Assembly (NCBI RefSeq): GCF_011752045.1
Contig: NZ_JAAKXW010000003.1
Span: 1-64,000 of the forward strand
Direction: 5' to 3'
Length of the DNA: 64,000 nt
Origin: Microbacterium hydrocarbonoxydans
Lineage (GTDB): Bacteria > Actinomycetota > Actinomycetes > Actinomycetales > Microbacteriaceae
Shown here: positions 10,548-19,150 of the stretch, one piece after another
Numbering within the stretch: position 1 is the stretch's first letter
Layout: every line of letters begins with the position of its first letter
Notes under the pieces: model-generated
Told to the model about the DNA's origin: nothing
What the model saw: the letters and a program-made list of their open reading frames with translations, nothing else
The model's database searches: none
Position numbers and translations under genes: made by a program

Positions 10548-11914
10548 CCGCCGACCTTCGCGGTCGCGAGGCCGTGCCGGCGGGCATCCGCCTCGTCGAC
10601 CTGGAGCAGCGAGATGCCTCGGGTCTCCTTCATGGTGAGGACGGCGACCGCGGTGACGGCGCAGGCGGCGGCGACGTAGACGGCGACCGGCGTCCAGGAG
10701 CCGGAATCCTGCAGCAGCGCCGTCGCGATGATCGGCGCCAGCGAGCCGGCGACGATCGAGGTGACCTGGTAGCCGAGGGAGACGCCGGAGTACCGCATCC
10801 GCGTCGGGAACATCTCGGCCATGATCGCCGGCTGGCCCGCGTACATCAACGCGTGGAAGCACAGGCCGATCGTGATCGCCGCGATGATGATGATCGGGTT
10901 CGTGGTGTCGAACATCGGGAAGGCGAAGAACGCCCAGGTCGCCCCGAGCACGGCGCCGGCGAGGTAGACGGGGCGGCGACCGATCGCATCCGAGAGCCGG
11001 CCCACCTGCGGGATGACGAGGAAGTGGATGACGTGCGCCACGAGCAGGGCGAGCAGCAGCTGGCTGGTGTCGTACGCGTGCACGGTCTTCAGGTAGACGA
11101 TCGAGAACGACACGATGATGTAGTACAGGATGTTCTCGGCGAACCGCAGGCCCATGGCGCCGAAGATGCCCCGCGGGTAGCGCTTGACTACCTCGAGCAC
11201 GCCGTAGCCGGCCGCCTTGTCGGCCTCGACCTGGGCGCGGGCCTCGAGGAAGATGGGCGCCTCGCTGACGTGCGTGCGGATGTAGTAGCCGATGACCACG
11301 ACGATCGCCGAGACCCAGAAGGCCACGCGCCAGCCCCAGCCGAGGAACTGGTCGGACGGCAGGATCCAGGACATCCCGAGCAGAACCAGGGTGGCGAGCA
11401 GGTTGCCCACCGGAACGGCCGCCTGCGGCCAGCTGGACCAGAACCCGCGCGAGCGGTCGGGGCTGTGCTCGGCCACCAGCAGCACGGCACCACCCCATTC
11501 GCCGCCGACGGCGAAGCCCTGGATGAAGCGCAGAGCCACGAGCAGCACCGGCGCCCAGTACCCGATGGTGTCGAAGCCGGGAAGGCAGCCCATCAGGAAG
11601 GTGGCGACGCCGACGAGGATGATCGTGATCTGCAGCGTGTGCTTGCGGCCGAGCCGGTCGCCGATCTGGCCGAACACGATGCCGCCGAGGGGACGCGCGA
11701 CGAACCCGACGGCGTACGTCAGGAACGCGGCGATGATGCCGTCGAGCTCGGTTCCGGCGTTCGGGAAGAAGTAGGCGCCGAAGACGAGGGACGCGGCGGT
11801 GGCGTAGAGGAAGAACTCGTACCACTCGACGACGGTGCCCACCATCGACGCGGCGACGATCCTCTTCAAGCCGGATGTCTCCGTGGCCGGGGCGGTCTGC
11901 TTGCTGGCGCTCAT
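10544..11914 (-). CDS. MFS transporter, metabolite:H+ symporter (MHS) family
   Basis: About 456 residues with 12 predicted helices. The opening GTVVEWYEFFLYATAASLVFG is the MHS-family signature (shikimate, proline/betaine and alpha-ketoglutarate permeases), and GQIGDRLGRK is the conserved loop 2-3 motif. ATG 11914 is chosen over the in-frame ATG 11962 because AAGGAG lies 9 bases upstream. It is coupled to the SDR gene and divergent from a LysR gene. Context suggests uptake of 3-hydroxybutyrate or a related organic acid; the substrate is inference. Confidence 0.85.
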   Translation of the reverse strand: MSASKQTAPATETSGLKRIVAASMVGTVVEWYEFFLYATAASLVFGAYFFPNAGTELDGIIAAFLTYAVGFVARPLGGIVFGQIGDRLGRKHTLQITIILVGVATFLMGCLPGFDTIGYWAPVLLVALRFIQGFAVGGEWGGAVLLVAEHSPDRSRGFWSSWPQAAVPVGNLLATLVLLGMSWILPSDQFLGWGWRVAFWVSAIVVVIGYYIRTHVSEAPIFLEARAQVEADKAAGYGVLEVVKRYPRGIFGAMGLRFAENILYYIIVSFSIVYLKTVHAYDTSQLLLALLVAHVIHFLVIPQVGRLSDAIGRRPVYLAGAVLGATWAFFAFPMFDTTNPIIIIAAITIGLCFHALMYAGQPAIMAEMFPTRMRYSGVSLGYQVTSIVAGSLAPIIATALLQDSGSWTPVAVYVAAACAVTAVAVLTMKETRGISLLQVDEADARRHGLATAKVGG

Positions 11915-12078
11915 GGGGGTGCACTCCTTCGTGTTCCGCTTCGGGTTCGGCAGAGTCCGCATCGACGTCTGCCCGCCACCCCGGCATGTTCCGGCGGGGC
12001 GGCCTCAGTCAGTATGGGCAGACGCGCTCATCTGCATCAATGACCAGTCCGGCAGATGTCGTGTGCAGAATTGCAGAT
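11915..12078. promoter_or_regulatory. Divergent promoter region with repeated TCTGCA/TGCAGA sites
   Basis: The 164 bases between the transporter and LysR starts contain TCTGCA at 12031-12036 and TGCAGA at 12064-12069 and 12072-12077. They form an inverted pair plus a direct repeat 8 bases apart immediately before the LysR ATG. Such dyads are what LysR regulators bind, so this is the likely operator for both genes and for autoregulation. No convincing -10/-35 was assigned. Confidence 0.45.
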
Positions 12079-13011
12079 ATGAATCAGGCACTCGGCGTCA
12101 GGGGACCGAACCCCGACGACCTGCTCATCCTCCTCGCCGTCGCGCGCACGGGTCGCTTCACCACGGCCGGCGACGGCCTCGGTCTCAACCACACCACCGT
12201 CGCACGGCGGATCGCCGCTCTCGATGATGACCTCGGCGGCCGCACGCTCGCCCGCGCCGCCGGCGGCTGGGAGCTCACCGATCTCGGCCGCCGGGCGATG
12301 CGGGCCGCGGAGGACGTGGAGGCCGCCGTGGCCACCATCCACGGCGACGATGCGCAGCCGGACCAGATCGCCGGGGTGGTGCGGATGTCCGCCACCGACG
12401 GCTTCAGCGCCTTCGTCGTGGCGCCCGCGGTGGCAGACCTGCGGCGGCGGCATCCGCGGCTGAGCGTCGAGATCGTCAACGTCACCCGGCGAGCCCTGCA
12501 GCATCGCTCCGGCCTGGACCTGGAGGTCGTGGTCGGGCACCCGCAGGTGCATCGCGCGGAGGCGGTCCGGCTGGGCGATTACACGCTCGGGATGTACGCT
12601 TCCCGGGCGTACCTCGACGAGTACGGCACTCCCGCCGGGATCGCCGAGCTCAGTGAGCATCCGCTCGTGTACTTCGTGGACTCGATGCTGCAGGTCGACG
12701 ACCTCGACGCGCCGCGACGGCTCGTGCCGGGGATGCTGGACTCGCTGAGCTCCACGAACGTCTTCGTCCACGTCGAGGCCACGCGCGCCGGCGCGGGGAT
12801 CGGCTTCCTCCCCTGCTTCATGGCCGACCGGCACGACGACCTCGTGCGGCTGCTGCCGGAGGAGTTCGCCGAGCGCCTGCCGTACTGGATGGTGCTGCGC
12901 CCCGACTCGCTGCGCCAGCCCGCGGTCGCGGCGGTCGCCGAGGCGCTGCGCCGGCGCACGATCGCCGTGCAGGATGCGCTCCTGGGTCTTGCGCCGCTGA
13001 CGCGGAGCTGA
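12079..13011 (+). CDS. LysR-family transcriptional regulator
   Basis: 310 residues. An N-terminal winged helix-turn-helix (about residues 14-70, with the recognition region LNHTTVARRIAALDDDLGG) is followed by a LysR effector-binding domain, which begins with GVVRMSATDGF. It is divergent from the MHS transporter-SDR pair, the classical arrangement for control of a neighbouring catabolic operon. ATG 12079 is the first Met giving a normal HTH start. The effector is probably the transported acid, by inference. Confidence 0.88.
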   Translation: MNQALGVRGPNPDDLLILLAVARTGRFTTAGDGLGLNHTTVARRIAALDDDLGGRTLARAAGGWELTDLGRRAMRAAEDVEAAVATIHGDDAQPDQIAGVVRMSATDGFSAFVVAPAVADLRRRHPRLSVEIVNVTRRALQHRSGLDLEVVVGHPQVHRAEAVRLGDYTLGMYASRAYLDEYGTPAGIAELSEHPLVYFVDSMLQVDDLDAPRRLVPGMLDSLSSTNVFVHVEATRAGAGIGFLPCFMADRHDDLVRLLPEEFAERLPYWMVLRPDSLRQPAVAAVAEALRRRTIAVQDALLGLAPLTRS

Positions 13012-13093
13012 CGGCCCGCACGGCATTCGCGGGACGCGAGGCCCGAGTAGGCTGGTCGGCGGCATCCAACCCGTCATTCTGAGGAGCACACGC

Positions 13094-13585
13094 ATGGGCG
13101 CACACGACGCCGTCATCGAGATCCCGCGCGGCAGCCGCGTGAAGTACGAGGTCGACCACGAGACCGGGCGAGTCCACCTCGACCGCGTCCTCTACACGAC
13201 GTTCGGCTACCCGGCCGACTACGGCTACTTCGACAACACGCTCGGCGAGGACGGCGACCCGCTCGACGTGCTCGTGCTCCTGGACCACGCCATCTACCCC
13301 GGCGTCGTCGTGAACGTGCGTCCTGTCGCCGTGCTGAAGATGAGCGACGAGGCCGGCGGCGACGACAAGCTCGTCGCAGTCCTCTCGAAGGACCCGCGCT
13401 GGGCGCACATCCAGGGCATCGGCGACATCGCCGAGTACACGAAGAAGGAGATCGAGCACTTCTTCGAGCACTACAAGGACCTCGAGCCCAACAAGTGGGT
13501 CAAGGTCGACGCCTGGGGCGACGCGGCCGAGGCGCAGCGCATCCTCGACGAGGCGATCGTCCGCTTCGGCGAGCAGGGTCACTGA
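13094..13585 (+). CDS. ppa: Inorganic pyrophosphatase (family I)
   Basis: 163 residues, hydrolysing pyrophosphate to phosphate in the cytosol. The signature EDGDPLDVLVL, with its metal-binding Asp residues, is near residue 55. IEIPRGSRVKYEVD and FGYPADYGY are conserved active-site stretches. GAGGAG lies upstream of ATG 13094. In many actinobacteria ppa sits close to tilS-hpt-ftsH; here the two are separated by the LysR/MHS/SDR cassette. A strong terminator follows. Confidence 0.96.
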   Translation: MGAHDAVIEIPRGSRVKYEVDHETGRVHLDRVLYTTFGYPADYGYFDNTLGEDGDPLDVLVLLDHAIYPGVVVNVRPVAVLKMSDEAGGDDKLVAVLSKDPRWAHIQGIGDIAEYTKKEIEHFFEHYKDLEPNKWVKVDAWGDAAEAQRILDEAIVRFGEQGH

Positions 13586-13620
13586 CCCCGCCCTCGGGCC
13601 ACTGAGCCCGCACGCCACGC

Positions 13621-13659
13621 AGAAGACCCCCGGTTCCGCTCAGCGGCCGGGGGTCTTCT
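13621..13659. terminator. Hairpin terminator between ppa and the M23 peptidase gene
   Basis: Perfect 13-base arms AGAAGACCCCCGG (13621-13633) and CCGGGGGTCTTCT (13647-13659) between convergent genes; it could serve both. Confidence 0.75.
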
Positions 13660-13678
13660 CGATGTCAGAAGCGGATGC

Positions 13679-15025
13679 TCAGATGCTCACGCCACGGGCG
13701 GACATGAAGTTCGACGGGTTGACCGGGGCGCCGTTGATGTACACCTCGAAGTGCAGGTGACATCCGGCCGACGCACCCGTGTTGCCGGCGTAGGCGATGA
13801 CCTGGCCGGCGTTCACCCAGTCGCCGCTGCGCACAGCGAAGCCCCCCGGCTTGATGTGCGCATAGCCGGTGGCGACGCCGCCGCCGTGCTGGATGCGTAC
13901 GTAGTTGCCGTAGCCGCCGTTCTCCCAGGCGTAGTCCACCGTGCCCGACTGCGCCGCATAGATCGCGGCACCGCAGCCGTTCGCGAGGTCGACACCCCGG
14001 TGATAGGTGGAGCATCCGCTGCAGGGAGCAGGGCGAGGACCGTAGCCGGCACTGCGGTAGCCGCCGTGCGGCCGGCACCAGCCGCCGCTGCCCTGGGAGC
14101 CGCCACCGCCGCTGTTGCCGCCGGCGGCGGCCGCGGCCTCCGCGGCTTCGCGCTCGCGACGCGCCTTCGCCTCCGCCTCGACACCCGCCTTGTAGCCGGC
14201 GATGGTGGTCGCCGTGGCGTCCTTGAGCGCGGCGAGCTGCGCCTGCATGGTGGCGAGGTTCGCGGTCTGCTCGTCGAGCGCCGCCTGCGCGGCATCCGCC
14301 GCGGCCTGCGCCGCGATCATCTTCTGCTCGGCGACCTGCTGCAGCCGGTCGCGCTCGTTGCGGGCGACGACGGCCTGGTCGCTGAGCGACTGTGCGCTGT
14401 CGCGGGCCGCGACGGCGTTGTCGTACACCGTCTGGTTGTACTGGTACAGCTTGTCCATCGAGCCGAGGCGCGAGAGCAGCTCGTCGGCGTTGTCGGCGGA
14501 GCCCGCGAAGAACAGCTCGAGGGCGGTGTCGTCGCCGCCGTTGCGGTAGAGCTGGGCGGCCACCTGTCCGGCCTTGCGGATCGCGTCGTCGGCGACCACG
14601 GCCTGCGCGTCGGCCTGCGCCTGCAGGGCCTCGGCCTCGGCGATCGCGTCGAAGTACTCCTGCTGGGCGACGTAGAACTCGTCGGAGGCGACCTTCGCCG
14701 CCGCCTGCGTCTCGGAGACCTTCTGGGTGAGGGACGCGATGAGCCCCTCGATACGGGAGACCTCGGCAGCCTTGGCGGCCTGGTTGTTCATGGCGGCCTG
14801 CACGTCGTCCCAGCTCGGGTACGACGCGGCGTAGGCGGCGGAGACGCCGGAGGTGATGCCGAAGGCGCTGAGCGCGGCGACGCTGAGGGCACCGAGGCCC
14901 AAAGCACTGCGACGGGTCAGGGTGGTGTTCTTCCAGAACGCCCGGCTCTCGGCGGGCGTGGGCGCGCAACCGCAGTCGGCGGATGCCGCCTCTGCAGCAT
15001 CCGCGATGGATGGCTTCTTGTTCAC
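13679..15025 (-). CDS. Exported coiled-coil M23 peptidase (peptidoglycan hydrolase)
   Basis: About 448 residues. A hydrophilic leader of roughly 40 residues (with a CGC cluster) is followed by TRRSALGLGALSVAAL, a twin-arginine-like export signal. A long Ala/Gln/Glu-rich coiled coil covers about residues 75-290. After a Gly/Ser linker comes an M23 domain with HRGVDLA, GYAHI and HLHFEV metal/active-site motifs. The architecture resembles PcsB/RipA-type cell-separation hydrolases or EnvC-like activators. GTG 15025 with GGAAGGGG upstream is preferred; longer in-frame starts run back through the tRNA-Glu gene. The His and Asp residues appear intact, so it may be active. Confidence 0.87.
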   Translation of the reverse strand: MNKKPSIADAAEAASADCGCAPTPAESRAFWKNTTLTRRSALGLGALSVAALSAFGITSGVSAAYAASYPSWDDVQAAMNNQAAKAAEVSRIEGLIASLTQKVSETQAAAKVASDEFYVAQQEYFDAIAEAEALQAQADAQAVVADDAIRKAGQVAAQLYRNGGDDTALELFFAGSADNADELLSRLGSMDKLYQYNQTVYDNAVAARDSAQSLSDQAVVARNERDRLQQVAEQKMIAAQAAADAAQAALDEQTANLATMQAQLAALKDATATTIAGYKAGVEAEAKARREREAAEAAAAAGGNSGGGGSQGSGGWCRPHGGYRSAGYGPRPAPCSGCSTYHRGVDLANGCGAAIYAAQSGTVDYAWENGGYGNYVRIQHGGGVATGYAHIKPGGFAVRSGDWVNAGQVIAYAGNTGASAGCHLHFEVYINGAPVNPSNFMSARGVSI

Positions 15026-15236
15026 GCGGCCCCTTCCGCCGGTTTCACACATGCCACAGTAACAACATCTTTCACATCCGCAACAGGGCTGGGGACGGAT
15101 GCGCGGCACGGCGAACTTCTCCCATAGTCCTCCGGAACACGCCCGGGCGGAAGAGGACTCGCCCTCGATTCGCGATTTGCGTGATTCATCCCTTATGCTT
15201 GAGCGTCGGCAAGGAAGTCCTCCGGGACAGACCTTC

Positions 15237-15309
15237 GGCCCCATCGTTTAGCGGCCTAGGACGCCGCCCTTTCACGGCGGTAGCACGGGTTCGAATCCCG
15301 TTGGGGTCA
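15237..15309 (+). tRNA. tRNA-Glu(TTC)
   Basis: 73 bases. Acceptor arms GGCCCCA/TGGGGTC, anticodon stem CCGCC/GGCGG with loop CTTTCAC giving anticodon TTC, and T-loop GTTCGAATC. No encoded CCA. First of a three-tRNA cluster. Confidence 0.96.
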
Positions 15310-15338
15310 CCCAATCCGATACAATTGAAAACAAGTAT

Positions 15339-15412
15339 GGCCCTGTAGCGCAGTTGGTTAGCGTGCCGCCCTGTCACGGCGGAGGTCGCGGGTTCAAGTC
15401 CCGTCAGGGTCG
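15339..15412 (+). tRNA. tRNA-Asp(GTC)
   Basis: 74 bases. Acceptor arms GGCCCTG/CAGGGTC, anticodon stem CCGCC/GGCGG with loop CTGTCAC giving GTC, and T-loop GTTCAAGTC. Lies 29 bases after tRNA-Glu, probably co-transcribed with it. Confidence 0.96.
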
Positions 15413-15424
15413 CTCTAAGCGACG

Positions 15425-15449
15425 GGCCTTCTTTCGAGAAGGCCTTTCG
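15425..15449 (+). terminator. Terminator hairpin between tRNA-Asp and tRNA-Phe
   Basis: GGCCTTCT (15425-15432), a TTCG tetraloop, then AGAAGGCC (15437-15444) followed by TTTCGT. A compact stem ending the Glu-Asp transcript, or a processing stem if transcription reads on into tRNA-Phe. Confidence 0.7.
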
Positions 15450-15478
15450 TCTGGATGCGACAGGTTCGCCGGTCGCAC

Positions 15479-15551
15479 GGCTCTGTAGCTCAGTTGGTAG
15501 AGCGCACGACTGAAAATCGTGAGGTCACGGGATCGACGCCCGTCGGAGCCA
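15479..15551 (+). tRNA. tRNA-Phe(GAA)
   Basis: 73 bases. Acceptor arms GGCTCTG/CGGAGCC, anticodon stem CACGA/TCGTG with loop CTGAAAA giving GAA. The T-arm reads ACGGGATCGACGCCCGT; the T-loop GATCGAC departs from the usual GTTCRAN at its first T but still pairs. No encoded CCA. Confidence 0.95.
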
Positions 15552-15579
15552 CAAGGCTGATCATTACAATCAGCCCAGA

Positions 15580-15615
15580 AACCCTCGCGTAGCTTCTACA
15601 TCGCGGGGGTTTTGC
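15580..15615 (+). terminator. Terminator after tRNA-Phe
   Basis: AACCCTCGCG (15580-15589) pairs with CGCGGGGGTT (15602-15611), followed by a T-rich run TTGCTTTT. Ends the tRNA cluster ahead of the convergent M23/FG-GAP gene. Confidence 0.7.
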
Positions 15616-15679
15616 TTTTGCCCCGAACGATCATGGGCGACGGCTGAGATCTGCGCCGCCGGCAGGAGTGGCCTCGAGC

Positions 15680-17044
15680 TCATTCCAGCAGGATGGAGCC
15701 CGTCGGGATCGAGCCCACGCTGCGAGGCGCCGAGAAGCCGCCCGCTCCGTCACCGGGGTAGACGAGGAGTTCTCCCGATGTCGTGACGGCGATCAGGTCG
15801 GCACGGCCGTCGCCGGAGTAGTCCACCCCTCCGGTGAGCCCTGCGAAGGTCGACCAGCCGGGGCCGATCCGCCGCCGATCCCCGAAGGCCGTTCCGGTCC
15901 CGGGATAGAAGTAGAGGCTCCCTGCGTCGTCGACGGCCATGACGTCTCCGCGGCCGTCGCCGTTGAAATCGCCCCCGACGATATGCCGCATCACCTGCCA
16001 TCCGCTCCCGGCTGTGAGGGAGCCGGCGAGGCCTGAGCCATCGAAACGGTGGATGAGCAGAGTCCCGGATGGCGTCACCGCGAGGAGGTCGTGCCGTCCG
16101 TCGCCGGAGTAGTCGGCGCCCGAGGCGACCTGGCGCAGGTCGTACCAGCCGGTGCCGATGATGTCGTGACCGTCGAAACCGCGACCTCCGCTCCCCGAGT
16201 ACAGCTCGAGGGCTCCGTCGCTGCGAACGACGAGCATGTCCGCATGACCGTCGGCGTCGAGGTCCGCGTGGGTGAGATGGCGTTTGGCGCCCCACGCCGA
16301 GGTGATGATCTCGGCAGCCCCGAAACCGCCGCCAGCCGCCCCCGGGAAGATCTGGAGGTCGCTGTCGGCCGCGACCACGAGGAGGTCGCTCCTGCCGTCT
16401 CCGTTGTAATCGGCGATCAGCGGCTTCGCCGGGACGCCTGTTCCGAGACCCGGGAAGGACGTCGGGATCACCGTGCCGCTCGTGACGCGCGTGAGGCACG
16501 TGAAGCCGTCGTTGATCGCCGCGTACACCGAACCGTTGCGCCACACCTCGAAGTGCAGGTGGAACGCCGTCGCGTTCCCCGTCTTGCCGACCGCGCCGAT
16601 GGACTGCCCGCGCTCCACCCGCGTCCCGGGTGCGTACGTGCCGGGGGCGGCCATGTGCGCGTAGCGGGTGACGTAGCCGCCCGCGTGCTCGACGTCGGTG
16701 AAGTACCCGTATCCGGAGTTCACGGAACGCGTCTTGATCACCCCGTCGTACGCCGCGCGGATCGGCTGCCCGCCATCACCGGCGATGTCGATGCCCTGGT
16801 GAGAGGGGCGGACGTTGCCGTAGCATCCGTCTCCCACCCTCGACGTGATGGTCCCCGATATGGGGACGATCATCTGCCCGTCCGTGGCCGCCGTGGCCGG
16901 GGAGGGATCCGAGACCACGGGGACCAGCGCCGCAGCGCCGAGCGCGACGGCCAGCGCCGCCCCGACGCCGGCGCGACGGAGCCGCGAACGCACCGTGGCC
17001 CAGGTCGGCCCGATCCTCCGCGAGCTGGCAGTCGTATTACGCAT
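15680..17044 (-). CDS. Secreted M23 peptidase with FG-GAP/VCBS repeat propeller
   Basis: About 454 residues. A signal peptide (about residues 20-50, ending near ATAATDG) precedes an M23 domain at about residues 60-175, with HQGIDIAGDGG, TRYAHMAAPG and FHLHFEVW motifs. From residue about 195 to the end there are repeated FG-GAP/VCBS units, recognisable by DYNGDGRSDLLVV, DLDADGHADMLVV, DYSGDGRHDLLAV, DFNGDGRGDVMAV and DYSGDGRADLIAV. Five calcium-binding-like DxDGxxD loops suggest a beta-propeller. It is probably an exported cell-wall hydrolase whose propeller gives binding or stability. ATG 17044 has only a weak ribosome site. Confidence 0.87.
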   Translation of the reverse strand: MRNTTASSRRIGPTWATVRSRLRRAGVGAALAVALGAAALVPVVSDPSPATAATDGQMIVPISGTITSRVGDGCYGNVRPSHQGIDIAGDGGQPIRAAYDGVIKTRSVNSGYGYFTDVEHAGGYVTRYAHMAAPGTYAPGTRVERGQSIGAVGKTGNATAFHLHFEVWRNGSVYAAINDGFTCLTRVTSGTVIPTSFPGLGTGVPAKPLIADYNGDGRSDLLVVAADSDLQIFPGAAGGGFGAAEIITSAWGAKRHLTHADLDADGHADMLVVRSDGALELYSGSGGRGFDGHDIIGTGWYDLRQVASGADYSGDGRHDLLAVTPSGTLLIHRFDGSGLAGSLTAGSGWQVMRHIVGGDFNGDGRGDVMAVDDAGSLYFYPGTGTAFGDRRRIGPGWSTFAGLTGGVDYSGDGRADLIAVTTSGELLVYPGDGAGGFSAPRSVGSIPTGSILLE

Positions 17045-17092
17045 CGGCGCCACCGTATCAGTGCGGCACGGTCCCCTCGATACGCTCGAACC

Positions 17093-18013
17093 ATGCTCGA
17101 GACCCTCACCGGATTCGCCGTCGTGGCGGTCGCGATCGCGGTGGGCTGGATCATCGGGCGCATCGACCTGCTCGGCCCGCACGCGCGGCACGTGCTGGGG
17201 CGGCTCATCTTCTTCGTCCTCTCGCCGTTCCTCCTCTTCACGGTGCTTGCGCACGCCGACGCGAAGATGCTGTTCTCCGCACTGCTCCCGGTCTCGGCGA
17301 TCGCGGCGGTCGCCGTCATCGCGGCGTACGCGCTGATCGCCCGCTACGGGTGGAAGCGCTCGATCGGCGAGACCGTGATCGGGGCGCTGTCCGCGGGACA
17401 GGTGAACTCGAACAACATCGGCATCCCGCTCTCCCTGTACCTGCTGGGCAGCGCCGCCTACCCGGCGCCGGTCATCCTCATGCAGCTGCTCGTGTTCACC
17501 CCGATCTCGCTGACGATCCTCGACGCGGTGACGAGCGACCGGGTCTCGCTGCGCCGCACGCTCACGCGCACGGCGACGAACCCGATCATCATCGGGTCGC
17601 TCCTGGGCACGCTCGTCTCGGTGTTCGAGATCCCGGTGCCCGCGCTCATCATGGACCCGGCGCAGCTCATCGCCGACGCCGCCGTACCGGTGCTGCTGAT
17701 CAGCTACGGCATCTCCCTGCACGGGCAGCGTGTGCTGGGCACGCGGGGACACCGCCGCGACGTCATCCTCGCCACGGCCCTGAAGCTCCTCGTCATGCCG
17801 ACGATCGCCTGGGCGGTCGCGGAGTTCGTCTTCGGCCTGTCGGATGCCGAGGTGCTGATCGTCGTCGTGCTCGCCGCGCTCCCCACCGCGCAGAACGTCT
17901 TCAACTACTCCCAGCGCTACGACGTCGGCGAGACGATCTCACGTGACAGCGTGTTCCTCACAACCATCGGATGCCTTCCGGTGCTGGTCGGCATCATGAT
18001 GCTGCTGGGCTGA
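17093..18013 (+). CDS. AEC-family transporter (auxin efflux carrier-like permease)
   Basis: 306 residues with about ten hydrophobic helices spanning the whole chain. The central AGQVNSNNIGIPLSLYLLG and the C-terminal AALPTAQNVFNYSQRY match the two conserved unwound-helix motifs of the AEC/bile-acid-sodium-symporter fold. Members move malate, malonate or other organic acids; the substrate is not predictable. Divergent from the M23/FG-GAP gene, with only 48 bases between starts. Confidence 0.88.
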   Translation: MLETLTGFAVVAVAIAVGWIIGRIDLLGPHARHVLGRLIFFVLSPFLLFTVLAHADAKMLFSALLPVSAIAAVAVIAAYALIARYGWKRSIGETVIGALSAGQVNSNNIGIPLSLYLLGSAAYPAPVILMQLLVFTPISLTILDAVTSDRVSLRRTLTRTATNPIIIGSLLGTLVSVFEIPVPALIMDPAQLIADAAVPVLLISYGISLHGQRVLGTRGHRRDVILATALKLLVMPTIAWAVAEFVFGLSDAEVLIVVVLAALPTAQNVFNYSQRYDVGETISRDSVFLTTIGCLPVLVGIMMLLG

Positions 18014-18062
18014 CCGCCACCACCCCGTTGCACCTCGGCCTCCACCGACCTAACGTCGGGGG

Positions 18063-18464
18063 ATGCTCATCGTCGGCTCCATCGTCATCCGCGTCCGCGA
18101 TCTGCAGCGGCAGATCGCGTTCTGGACGTCCGCGCTGCACTACGAGCCCCGCGAGCCGATGCAGGAGGACTTCGTCGTCCTGCAGCCGCTGGACGGCAGG
18201 GGAACGCAGATCTCGCTCGACGTCATGCCGTCCGAGCGCGTCCTGCCCCCGCGCATCCACCTGGACCTCTACGCAGAGGACCAACAGGCTGAGGTCCGGC
18301 GGCTGACGGCGCTCGGTGCCGCCGAGGTGCACTGGGACCGGCGACCGGCCGACGCCGACTACGTGATCATGGAGGATCCCGAAGGGAACCGCTTCTGCGT
18401 GATCGACGCACGGGAGTGGCCGGGGTGGGAGGCGCGGCGCAGCACAGGGCCCCGCCGACCGTAG
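18063..18464 (+). CDS. VOC-family (glyoxalase-like) protein
   Basis: 133 residues with the paired beta-alpha-beta-beta-beta units of the vicinal-oxygen-chelate fold. It opens with IVIRVRDLQRQIAFWTSAL and ends with the typical MEDPEGNRFCVID strand. This subgroup is usually annotated glyoxalase-like; the reaction is unknown. Likely metal-ligand positions cannot be fixed by eye. It is 50 bases after the AEC gene and may be co-transcribed with the next ORF. Confidence 0.83.
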   Translation: MLIVGSIVIRVRDLQRQIAFWTSALHYEPREPMQEDFVVLQPLDGRGTQISLDVMPSERVLPPRIHLDLYAEDQQAEVRRLTALGAAEVHWDRRPADADYVIMEDPEGNRFCVIDAREWPGWEARRSTGPRRP

Positions 18465-18473
18465 GTTGGATCC

Positions 18474-18989
18474 GTGGACAACCCGCTGATCTTCTTCGCG
18501 ATCATCATCGCCATCGTCATCATCGCGATCCTCATGCCCCGCTGGATCGGCCGTTCCACTCGCGCCGCAGGCTCCCGCACCGGGAGGAGGTTCGAGGATC
18601 GGGAGCGTGAGCGAACGCTCCACGAGCTCGGTACGACGATCGTGATCCACGCTCCGGCATCCGTCGCACGAGAGATCGTCGACGAGGTCGTCCGGCGGCA
18701 GCCGCGGAAGTTCACGGTGCTCGGGGACCGCGGCTACGGCATCCGCTTCGTCGAGGAGGACGACGCGATCGCCCGGCTGGCCCCCGACCCTGACGGCACC
18801 CGCCTGCAGATCGAGCAGTCGCGCGAGCACCTCGGGATGCCGAAGGGCGCGCGGTTCTGGAAGGACCTCCGCGATCGCGTCGCCTCCGAGGCAGGAGCCC
18901 GCGAGATCTCGGTCGCCGAGGGCGTGCGCAACGGGTTCCGCTCCGACGGCGGCCGGCCGGCGGTGTGGGGGCGCGCCGAGGACGAGTGA
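18474..18989 (+). CDS. Hypothetical membrane-anchored protein
   Basis: 171 residues from GTG 18474. One strong N-terminal helix (about residues 4-22, Ile-rich) is followed by an Arg-rich stretch and a soluble domain of about 120 residues, containing APASVAREIVDEVV and YGIRFVEEDDAIARL. It shows weak overall resemblance to small ligand-binding or START-like folds, which I cannot confirm. No recognised family. It lies 9 bases after the VOC gene, so probably in the same transcript. Confidence 0.7.
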   Translation: MDNPLIFFAIIIAIVIIAILMPRWIGRSTRAAGSRTGRRFEDRERERTLHELGTTIVIHAPASVAREIVDEVVRRQPRKFTVLGDRGYGIRFVEEDDAIARLAPDPDGTRLQIEQSREHLGMPKGARFWKDLRDRVASEAGAREISVAEGVRNGFRSDGGRPAVWGRAEDE

Positions 18990-19150
18990 CCCCGGCGATC
19001 TCCCCGCGAACCGCCCCTGCAACTCCCAGCCTGCGAAGCTAGGCTGGAGCCTGCGCCACCGCACGAACCAGCCTTCGTCGCGGCTGCGCTCCCTCCTCCT
19101 TCGGCCTGCGCCTCCCCACCTGCGCCACGGCCCTGCCAGAAAGGCTGACC

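Noticed and set aside
15160..15236. Consensus promoter for the tRNA cluster
   Set aside because: A TATGCT -10-like box is at 15194-15199 but no -35 sits at a proper distance, so no promoter is claimed.
15237..15551. tRNA cluster as an integrative element attachment site
   Set aside because: No integrase, no repeated tRNA 3' end and no foreign genes next to it in this window.
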